Source: Candidatus Microthrix parvicella Bio17-1 (GTDB lineage Bacteria > Actinomycetota > Acidimicrobiia > Acidimicrobiales > Microtrichaceae). From it: 64,000 nt of DNA. The stretch lies in NCBI RefSeq assembly GCF_000299415.1, contig NZ_AMPG01000001.1, forward strand, positions 1,488,001 to 1,552,000, given 5' to 3'. The position numbers and the translations under genes were made by a program. How positions within the stretch are numbered: the stretch's first letter is position 1; each line of letters begins with the position of its first letter. Positions 27,524 through 34,447 of the stretch are shown one piece after another. The notes beneath the pieces are model-generated. The model did not search any database, was not told where the DNA came from, and saw nothing but the letters and a program-made list of their open reading frames with translations.

Positions 27524-29791
27524 ATGGCGACCTCCACCGAGACTCCCAGCGAGACCGACACCGGCGCCAAGCGCCGGTTCCGTCCCTACCAAATCGCGCT
27601 CGTCATCGGCGGTGGCTTTGCGGCCATCACCGCTGCGTCCTATGTGGCCGAGCAGTTGTGGGCCGAGCACTGGGCCGAAACGTATGCCGAGGAGCAGCCG
27701 ATCTCCCGGCTGATGTTCAACAACATCCCGGGCTGGCTGCGCCTGTCGTTCTACGTGCTGGTGGTCGGCGCCATCCTGTATGGCGCCTTCAACTTCTCCA
27801 ATCGGGTGCGCAACTGGGAACGCGGTGGGCCCGACGATCGTCGCACCAAGCCCAAGAACGTCAAGAAGCGCTTGGAGAACATGCGCTCGGGCCTGTACAT
27901 GCAGACCCTGCTGCGCGACCCGGCCGCCGGCGTCATGCACAGCTTCATCTACTTCTCGTTCTTGGTGCTGCTCGCCATCACCACCATCGGCGAGATCAAC
28001 CTGCAGCTGCCGGTGGCCCTCAAGTTTCTGCACGGCGACGTGTACCGGGCCTATGCCTTCATCGCCGATCTCGCCGGCGTGTTCTTCGTGGTTGGTCTGA
28101 TCTGGGCCGTCGTCAGGCGCTACGTGCAGAAGCCCTACCGCATCCGCATCAAGACCAAGGCCGACCACGCCATCGGGCTCGGCGTGCTGCTGGCCATCGG
28201 GGTCACCGGGTTCATCGCCGAGGGTTTCCGCATCGCTCTTGAGGGCATGCCCGAGGGCGACAACCTGGCCTTCATCGGCTACCCCCTGGCTCACGCTCTG
28301 AAGGGCATGGGTGGGCTCGAGTGGTGGCACCGCACCTGGTGGATCGTGCACATCCTCTCGTTCATCGCCTTCCTGGTGGTGCTGCCAACCACCATGCTGC
28401 GCCACATGTTCACCTCGCCGATCAACATGTATCTGAAGGATCGGGACCGCCCCAAGGGCGCCATGAAGGCCATGCCCAACCTGATGGAGACCGAACTGGA
28501 GACGTTCGGCGCCTCGGTGGTGGAGGACTTCACCTGGAAGCAGTTGCTCGACACCGACGCCTGCACCATGTGCGGCCGCTGCACCTCGGTGTGTCCCGCC
28601 TCGGGCACCGGTAAGCCGCTGGACCCACGCGAGATCGTGCTGAAAACCGGTGAGGTCATGGCCGCCACCGGCGACCCACAGGTCAGCCCACCCATCGCGC
28701 TCGACGGCGAGATCACCATCGGCGCCAACAGCCTGTTCGAGCGCATCACGCCCGAGGAGGTGTGGGCCTGCACGTCGTGCAAGGCGTGCGACGAGATCTG
28801 CCCGGTCAACATCGAGATCCTCGACAAGATCCTCGACATGCGCCGCTACCTCACGCTGATGGAGTCCAACTTTCCCACCGAACTCGGCTCCGCCTACCAG
28901 GGCATGGAAAACCAGGGCAATCCTTGGGCGATGCCCCAGAGCGACCGGGCCAAGTGGGCCGACAAGGTCGACGGCATCAAGATCCTCGAAGGCGGCGATC
29001 CGCTCGAGGCTGAATACCTGTACTGGGTCGGCTGCGCCGGCAGTTTCGACGACAAGAACCAGAAGGTCACCCAGGCGGTGGCCAAGCTGTTGCAGCGTGC
29101 CGAGGTCAGCTTCGCCATTCTGGGCCCGTCCGAGCAGTGCACCGGCGACCCGGCCCGCCGTTCCGGCAACGAGTACATCTTCCAGATGCTGGCGATGCAG
29201 AACATCGAGACGCTCGACTCGATGGGCGTGAAGAAGATCATTGCCCAGTGCCCCCATTGCTTCAACACCATCTCCAACGAGTACCCGCAGTTGGGTGGCC
29301 ACTACGAGGTGATCCATCACACCGAGCTGCTCGAGCGCCTCATCGACGAGGGCTCGATCGACATGTCGGGCACCAACTTCGCCGAGCGGATCGTCTACCA
29401 CGACAGCTGCTACCTGGGCCGCCACAACGACATCTACATGGCACCACGCAACATCATCGCCTCCATCGGCGGCGTCGAGGTGGTGGAGGCGCCCCGCAAC
29501 GGCACCGACGGCATGTGCTGTGGCGCCGGTGGCGCCCGCATGTGGATGGAGGAGCACACCGGCAAGCAGATCAACGTGGAACGCAGCCAGGAACTACTGG
29601 CCACCGGCGCCACCCGCATCGCCACCGCCTGCCCGTTCTGCTACGTCATGATCGACGACGGCGTCAAGGGCGAGGGCGTCGATGAGGACGCCGTCAAGGT
29701 GGGCGACATCGCGCTGCACCTGCTCGAGGCCCTCGAAGAGGCCGAGACCCCGGTAGGCCTGCCCCTCAGCGCGGTGACCAACCCGGTGTAG
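27524..29791 (+). CDS. etfD: Membrane Fe-S oxidoreductase, EtfD-like (755 aa)
   Basis: Residues about 20-300 hold six or so membrane segments of NarI/cytochrome b type. Two 4Fe-4S motifs follow, CTMCGRCTSVCP starting at C347 and CTSCKACDEICP starting at C416. Then come two CCG domains typical of heterodisulfide-reductase D proteins, with QCPHCFNT, DSCYLGRHND, GMCCGAGGARMWMEE and ACPFCYVM. This order matches actinobacterial EtfD (Rv0338c type), which passes electrons from ETF, reduced by acyl-CoA dehydrogenases, to menaquinone. A thiolase and an acyl-CoA ligase lie elsewhere in the window. GGAG sits 5 bases before the ATG. Confidence 0.88.
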   Translation: MATSTETPSETDTGAKRRFRPYQIALVIGGGFAAITAASYVAEQLWAEHWAETYAEEQPISRLMFNNIPGWLRLSFYVLVVGAILYGAFNFSNRVRNWERGGPDDRRTKPKNVKKRLENMRSGLYMQTLLRDPAAGVMHSFIYFSFLVLLAITTIGEINLQLPVALKFLHGDVYRAYAFIADLAGVFFVVGLIWAVVRRYVQKPYRIRIKTKADHAIGLGVLLAIGVTGFIAEGFRIALEGMPEGDNLAFIGYPLAHALKGMGGLEWWHRTWWIVHILSFIAFLVVLPTTMLRHMFTSPINMYLKDRDRPKGAMKAMPNLMETELETFGASVVEDFTWKQLLDTDACTMCGRCTSVCPASGTGKPLDPREIVLKTGEVMAATGDPQVSPPIALDGEITIGANSLFERITPEEVWACTSCKACDEICPVNIEILDKILDMRRYLTLMESNFPTELGSAYQGMENQGNPWAMPQSDRAKWADKVDGIKILEGGDPLEAEYLYWVGCAGSFDDKNQKVTQAVAKLLQRAEVSFAILGPSEQCTGDPARRSGNEYIFQMLAMQNIETLDSMGVKKIIAQCPHCFNTISNEYPQLGGHYEVIHHTELLERLIDEGSIDMSGTNFAERIVYHDSCYLGRHNDIYMAPRNIIASIGGVEVVEAPRNGTDGMCCGAGGARMWMEEHTGKQINVERSQELLATGATRIATACPFCYVMIDDGVKGEGVDEDAVKVGDIALHLLEALEEAETPVGLPLSAVTNPV

Positions 29792-29878
29792 AGCGTCGCC
29801 TATTCGAAGATGGCGCTTGCATAGTCGGGATCTCGCGTGCGATGGTTTGTTGAACCATTGGCTTCACCGGGGGGCACC

Positions 29879-30853
29879 ATGCAGCGTTCCATCACATCCA
29901 CTCACCGATTCACCCGGCTTGCCGGCGTTTTGATGATGATCTGTTCGACGTTGGCGCTGTTACCGAGCACCTCTGGCGCCGCCACCAAAGGTGATCTGGC
30001 CGACATCGACGTCGCCCACCACGGCGAAGACGACTACGTGGTGGCCACGCTGTCCAACACCGGCACCATCAAGGTGGAACCCGTCGACTGCACCGAGGAC
30101 ACCACGTGTTCCAGGCATGGCTGGACCACGCTGGGCACCGGGTTCAAGGCGATGCTGATCAATCAACTTGACTACTACGGCACCGTCCTCGTAACCGGCC
30201 GACGCGCCAACGGCGACACCTGGTACCGCAAAGGCTCGTGCGGCGAGACGTACTGTTCGTGGGATTCCAAGTGGCGCAGCATCGGCGGCAAGGTTGTGTC
30301 GGTGCGGAGCGCTCCGGCAAACAACGAGGACTGCGTGCATCTGGCTGCGCTCGGCCCAGCCGGCGGCGTCTTCCAGGCCAAGATCTGCGACTACGGGTTC
30401 GACGGATGGACCTCGCTGGGTGGCAAGCTCGGCCAGGTCGGCGTCGACTGGGACGGGCAGGTGTATGGCACCTCCCGAGCGGGGGCGTTCTACTACGTCG
30501 AGTCGGCCCGCTGGCGTTGGGGCGGCGGCAAGATCACCCAACCGGTCAACGCCGACTTCGACATCGACCTCAAGTGCGGCCTATCGGCCAAAAAGGGCGT
30601 GTGGTGCTTCGATGTCTCGAATCGCACCTGGACCAACTACGGCGGCTACTGGCGTAAGCTGGACGATGCCCAGGTGGTCGCCGGGATCTCCAAGAGCTGG
30701 TCCTTTCAGGTGTTGCGTTCCAACTCGATTCGCGACTGGGGCGGCAGGCTCAATCAAGCGGCAGCGGCGCACTGTCTCAGTGTCGGTGTGGGCGGCGACT
30801 ACCGACCGTGGTACCGCAACTCCTGCTACGGCTATAGCTGGTACCGGCTGTAG
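29879..30853 (+). CDS. Secreted tryptophan-rich repeat protein (324 aa)
   Basis: A signal peptide (RLAGVLMMICSTLALLPSTSGAA) precedes a mature protein built of repeated blocks of about 45 residues with W-x-x-L/I-G-G cores: HGWTTLGTGF, SKWRSIGGKV, DGWTSLGGKL, ARWRWGGGKI, RTWTNYGGYWRKL. Paired cysteines recur (CTEDTTC, CGETYC). The layout suggests a beta-propeller or tectonin-like surface lectin, but I do not recognise a named family. It ends SWYRL. The start at 29879 follows GGGGGG; the frame upstream to 29837 is unlikely to be coding. Confidence 0.75.
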   Translation: MQRSITSTHRFTRLAGVLMMICSTLALLPSTSGAATKGDLADIDVAHHGEDDYVVATLSNTGTIKVEPVDCTEDTTCSRHGWTTLGTGFKAMLINQLDYYGTVLVTGRRANGDTWYRKGSCGETYCSWDSKWRSIGGKVVSVRSAPANNEDCVHLAALGPAGGVFQAKICDYGFDGWTSLGGKLGQVGVDWDGQVYGTSRAGAFYYVESARWRWGGGKITQPVNADFDIDLKCGLSAKKGVWCFDVSNRTWTNYGGYWRKLDDAQVVAGISKSWSFQVLRSNSIRDWGGRLNQAAAAHCLSVGVGGDYRPWYRNSCYGYSWYRL

Positions 30854-30971
30854 CTCGGGCCTCACGCTGATCGACCGAGCCTCAGCCCGTCGTTCCGGTG
30901 GAGGGCTCATCGTGCGGGCCGCTGTCAGCCCGCCCTCCTGCAACCACCAGGGTGATCACGTATCCAGCGCC

Positions 30972-31006
30972 CCCGTCTCAACGTTCATCAGCAACGTTGA
31001 GACGGG
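30972..31006. terminator. Strong hairpin between convergent genes
   Basis: CCCGTCTCAACGTT and AACGTTGAGACGGG form a perfect 14-bp stem with a 7-base loop. It lies between the ends of the secreted repeat protein gene and the dcd gene, both of which point toward it, so a bidirectional terminator is the simplest reading. No T-run follows on either strand, which is common in high-GC actinobacteria. Confidence 0.6.
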
Positions 31007-31098
31007 CAGCAGACCACCCTCCTGATGCGCGGGTACTGCGACACCAACATCAAAGAGACCCGCTGGTCATCTCCCGCTGAGCCTCAGCGGCCCAGAGC

Positions 31099-31668
31099 TC
31101 AGGCGTCGGGGTAATTGGCCGCATAACGCGAGGCGACCGCGCCCTGCTGACCCTGGTATTTGGAACCAAGGCCGGGGTGCCCGTAGGGGCGCTCCGCAGA
31201 ACGATCGAGGTGCTGGAACACCATCTGGGCCACCTTCATGCCAGGGCGCAGCAAGATCGGCAGCGTCGACACGTTGGACAACTCCAACACGATGACGCCG
31301 TGAAAGCCCGGGTCGACAAAGCCCGCTGTGGCATGCACCTGAACACCGAGCCGGCCAAGGCTGGACTTGCCGTTCACCACCCCCACGATGTTGTCGGGAA
31401 GCCCCAGGGTTTCAGCGGTGTGGCCCAGGGCGAACTCACCAGGGTGCAGCACAAAGGGCTCGCCGTCGGGCACCTCGAGTGACTCCATCAGCGCATCGTC
31501 CACCGTGATGGGATCGATGTGGGTGAGGCGGGTATTGCGCATCACCCGAAACTGCCGTCCCAGACGGACGTCGACCGATGCGGGCTGCACCAGATCGGGG
31601 TCGTAGGGGTCGAACACCAACGCACCCGAATCGATGAGTGCACGGATAGAGGCATCGGCAAGGATCAC
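31099..31668 (-). CDS. dcd: dCTP deaminase (189 aa)
   Basis: This trimeric dUTPase-fold enzyme makes dUTP, or dUMP directly, from dCTP. Diagnostic segments are LVQPASVDVRLG, VVNGKSSLGRLGVQVHATAGFVDPGFHGVIVLELSNV with the catalytic Glu, ILLRPGMKVAQM and the GSKYQGQ tail that closes over the nucleotide. The ATAGF form resembles the bifunctional, dUMP-forming mycobacterial enzyme. The GTG at 31668 follows a TAGCTT -10 box by 7 bases, so the mRNA is probably leaderless. It diverges from the first monooxygenase fusion gene. Confidence 0.93.
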   Translation of the reverse strand: MILADASIRALIDSGALVFDPYDPDLVQPASVDVRLGRQFRVMRNTRLTHIDPITVDDALMESLEVPDGEPFVLHPGEFALGHTAETLGLPDNIVGVVNGKSSLGRLGVQVHATAGFVDPGFHGVIVLELSNVSTLPILLRPGMKVAQMVFQHLDRSAERPYGHPGLGSKYQGQQGAVASRYAANYPDA

Positions 31669-31675
31669 GCTGTCG

Positions 31676-31681
31676 AAGCTA
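31676..31681 (-). promoter_or_regulatory. -10 element of leaderless dcd promoter
   Basis: On the minus strand TAGCTT ends 7 bases before the GTG start of dcd. Confidence 0.55.
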
Positions 31682-31826
31682 GTGCCGAGCCCTCAACGAG
31701 GCGCCGGCAGGGCCGGCGTTGTGCTGTCGCAGCGTTTCGGCGATGGAGTATCCTCGCCGGTTACATGGTCGGGTCTGCCCATCGCTTCTGCGAACGGCCG
31801 GCTTTCACAGAGGGGGATCGACAGGT

Positions 31827-33950
31827 ATGACAAACAAGGTGAAGGGCGCCGTGGGCGCCCACCCGGTGTTGGCGGGGTTGGGTGTGCTGGTACTGGTCTG
31901 CGCCGGCGTCGGCGCGTTCGTCTACAACCAAATGTTCGGCCTCCAAACCACCGTCGTCTACTTCGGTGTCCCCGACGCCCCCACCCTCACCGCCAAACCC
32001 GACGAAACCCTGTACCGAATCGACGCCACCAAATCCAAAATCACCTACAACGTCGACGAAAAACTCGCCGGCACCACCCACACCGCCACCGGAACCACCC
32101 GCGGCATCGCCGGTGACATCGCCCTCAACACCAACAACCCCACCACCTCACGCGTCGGCGACATCGTCATCAACGTCCAACAACTCACCTCCGACCAACA
32201 ACTCCGCGACGAACGCCTCCGCCACGACTACCTCGAATCCAACGACTACCAAACCGCCACCTTCTCCCCCACCAAACTCGACGGCCTCCCCACCAAAATC
32301 AGCCAAAACACCCCCTACCCCTTCACCATCACCGGCAACCTCACCGTCAAAGAAACCACCAAACCCGCCACCCTCAAAGCCACCGGCACCCTCAACAACA
32401 ACACCCTCACCATCAACGCCACCACCACCATCTCCCTCTCCGAATTCAACATCGGCCCCATCAACATGGTCGGCTTCGCCCAATCAGGCGACAACGCCAA
32501 ACTCACCTTCAACCTCACCGCCATCAACGCCGCCGACTTCGAAGACACCGACCGCGTCGCCGCCGAACCAACACCCCAACCCCCCAAACCCACCAACACC
32601 TCACCCTCCTTCGCCAAACAGGTCAAACCCATCCTCGAAACCAGCTGCGCCTCATGCCACCAAACCGGCGAAGCAGGCGCACCCTTCTGGGAACTCACCA
32701 ACGCATCAGACGCCGTCCGAATCGCCGACGGCCTCGCACTCATCACCAAATCCGGCTACATGCCCCCCTTCCTCGCCACCAACAAAGGCATCCCCCTCCA
32801 ACACGACCCACGCCTCACCACCACCCAAATCACCACCATCGAAGACTGGGCCAAAGCCGGCGCCCAACTCGACACCCCCAAAACCACCCCCATCAAGGCG
32901 CCCGACGACGTGGCGCTCCACCCGAGGGCCGACAAGACCCTGACGGCGGAGGCCCCCTACCAGGGCTCAACGTCCAAAACCAACGACTACCGCTGCCTGG
33001 TCATGGACCCCCAGGTCACCAAGCCAACCGTCGTGACGGGCTACGAGTTCGTGCCCGACAAGAACGAGTTCGTCCACCACGCGCTCGTGTATCGCATGTC
33101 TGCCGATCGCCGGAAAGGCATCGATGAACGCGACGCCGCGGACCCCGGCACCGGCTACGAGTGCTTCGGCGGCGTGGGCGCAGGCGGCGGTGGGCTGAGC
33201 CCGTCGGGACGATCACGTGGTTCCTCCCTGGTGGCCGGATGGGCGCCCGGAGGTCTGCCTGGCCGCTATCCGGACAACACGGGGCTGAAGCTGGAACCCG
33301 GCGACTTCTTCGTCACCCAGATCCACTACCACTACGTGCACGCTGCACCACCGGACCAGAGCGAACTGGTGCTGCAGGTTGGCGAAGGCGATGCCGCGGA
33401 CTACGACGACGTACAGGTCAGCCAGTACCTCGCACCCGCCGAGATCCCCTGCATGCCCGACGAGAAAGGCCCGTTGTGCACCCGTGAAGCGGCCGTCAAG
33501 GCGCTGGGTGAGGAGTTCGGCCCGGCTGCGCCCATCATCGCCGATGGACTCAACGCCATATGCGGTTCGACCCCGGAGGAGACCGCCAACGTCGACGCCA
33601 ACGGCATCTCGACCACCGGTTGCGAGCACCAGGTTTCCTCCCCCGGCAAGCTCTTGTCGGTCAACGGGCACATGCACGAGTTGGGTCGCACGTTCCGCAT
33701 GACCCTCAATCCCGACACGCCGGATGAGAAGATCCTGCTCGACATCGACCGCTGGGACTTCAACTGGCAGTTCAGCTATGTACCCAAGGAAGACATCACC
33801 CTGACCAAGGACGACGTCATCAAGGTGGAGTGCTCCTGGGACCGCAACCTGATCAACCCCCAGGCGGAACCTCGATGGGTCACCTGGTCCGAGGGCACCG
33901 AAGACGAGATGTGTTTCTCCACGGTCGCCACCGTCAAGCCCCGAGAGTGA
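31827..33950 (+). CDS. Membrane-anchored YceI–cytochrome c–copper monooxygenase fusion, copy 1 (707 aa)
   Basis: One membrane anchor (residues 13-37, PVLAGLGVLVLVCAGVG) puts the rest outside the cell. Residues about 55-240 form a YceI domain (YRIDATKSKITYNVDEKLAGTTH...FTITGNLTVKETTKPATL...). A haem c site CASCH follows (C274, C277, H278). From about 330 comes a full PHM/DBM-type copper type II monooxygenase core: H417-H418 in FVHHALVYRM, HYH at 500-502, HMH at 615-617 and M695 in EDEMC, i.e. ligands for both CuH and CuM. Such enzymes hydroxylate C-H bonds using one-electron donors; the haem domain and the next gene, a cupredoxin, could supply electrons. The substrate is unknown; a YceI-bound lipid is my inference. 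The cupredoxin start overlaps its stop. Confidence 0.85.
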   Translation: MTNKVKGAVGAHPVLAGLGVLVLVCAGVGAFVYNQMFGLQTTVVYFGVPDAPTLTAKPDETLYRIDATKSKITYNVDEKLAGTTHTATGTTRGIAGDIALNTNNPTTSRVGDIVINVQQLTSDQQLRDERLRHDYLESNDYQTATFSPTKLDGLPTKISQNTPYPFTITGNLTVKETTKPATLKATGTLNNNTLTINATTTISLSEFNIGPINMVGFAQSGDNAKLTFNLTAINAADFEDTDRVAAEPTPQPPKPTNTSPSFAKQVKPILETSCASCHQTGEAGAPFWELTNASDAVRIADGLALITKSGYMPPFLATNKGIPLQHDPRLTTTQITTIEDWAKAGAQLDTPKTTPIKAPDDVALHPRADKTLTAEAPYQGSTSKTNDYRCLVMDPQVTKPTVVTGYEFVPDKNEFVHHALVYRMSADRRKGIDERDAADPGTGYECFGGVGAGGGGLSPSGRSRGSSLVAGWAPGGLPGRYPDNTGLKLEPGDFFVTQIHYHYVHAAPPDQSELVLQVGEGDAADYDDVQVSQYLAPAEIPCMPDEKGPLCTREAAVKALGEEFGPAAPIIADGLNAICGSTPEETANVDANGISTTGCEHQVSSPGKLLSVNGHMHELGRTFRMTLNPDTPDEKILLDIDRWDFNWQFSYVPKEDITLTKDDVIKVECSWDRNLINPQAEPRWVTWSEGTEDEMCFSTVATVKPRE
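31863..32896 (+). repeat. 1,034-bp exact direct repeat, copy 1 (anchor + YceI + haem module)
   Basis: It matches 34484-35517 base for base, by line-by-line reading at a constant offset of 2,621. It begins at codon 13 of the fusion gene and stops at the border with the monooxygenase half. Within it Lys is AAA, Glu is GAA and Gln is nearly always CAA; outside, AAG, GAG and CAG dominate. The plus strand is very poor in G. Confidence 0.93.
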
Positions 33951-34366
33951 ACAACCAGCCCGAGCAGACGTCCTCGGTGGAGTCGTCCGAGTCAACCAAC
34001 GGCCCGCGTGCCGGTCGGAGCGGGCGCAACGTGGGCCTTGCCCTCGTCGGGCTCGCCATCATGGTGGCCGTTGGTGGTGCCTGGTTCGCCCTCACCGGAG
34101 GCGCCGCCGACCACCGCTACGTCATCCCGAAGGGCACTGCGGCGCGTCTCGACAATGGCGAACTGATCGAGATCATCCCCCGAGAACTCAGCCTCAAGGC
34201 CGGCGACACGCTGACCGTGGTGAACCATGACGTCGCCGACCACTTCGTGAGCGTCACCCAGGTACCTGCGGGTCAGACCGTTACCTACGAGTTTCCCAGT
34301 CCCGGGGTGTTTGATGGCGCGTGCACCGTGCACCCCCGGGGCTCAGTGCGTATCGACGTCACCTGA
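33947..34366 (+). CDS. Membrane-anchored cupredoxin-like protein (139 aa)
   Basis: After a charged N-terminus, one membrane helix (residues 29-50, VGLALVGLAIMVAVGGAWFAL) anchors a small beta-sandwich outside the membrane. The blue-copper pattern is visible: H99 (VADHFVS), then C126 and H129 in FDGACTVHPRG. The usual axial Met after the last His is absent. Cupredoxins shuttle single electrons. Its GTG start overlaps the stop of the first fusion gene (GTGA), and it is followed by the second fusion gene, so it is the natural electron partner of both. The assignment rests on these motifs only. Confidence 0.75.
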   Translation: MNNQPEQTSSVESSESTNGPRAGRSGRNVGLALVGLAIMVAVGGAWFALTGGAADHRYVIPKGTAARLDNGELIEIIPRELSLKAGDTLTVVNHDVADHFVSVTQVPAGQTVTYEFPSPGVFDGACTVHPRGSVRIDVT

Positions 34367-34447
34367 GACAGCGCCGGGTGGCCTGCCGGGCCGGCATGCC
34401 TCCGGTAGCCTCAATCGCCCGTCCGCCGACCGAAATGAGCACAGTCC

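Noticed and set aside
27239-29557. A 772-codon open frame opposite the etfD-like gene
   Set aside because: Shadow of the etfD codon pattern; its product is His/Gly/Leu-rich with no domain, while the sense frame has two Fe-S motifs and two CCG domains.
31024-31113. A short frame MRGYCDTNIKETRW... after the hairpin near dcd
   Set aside because: No ribosome-binding site or -10 box, no similarity, and it runs into the end of dcd.
31882-32943. A 353-codon open frame (+1 to the fusion gene), also present in the second repeat at 34503-35534
   Set aside because: It is almost entirely Pro/Ser/Thr, has no start context, and arises because the C-rich, G-poor repeat contains few stops in any frame. The YceI/haem frame explains the DNA.
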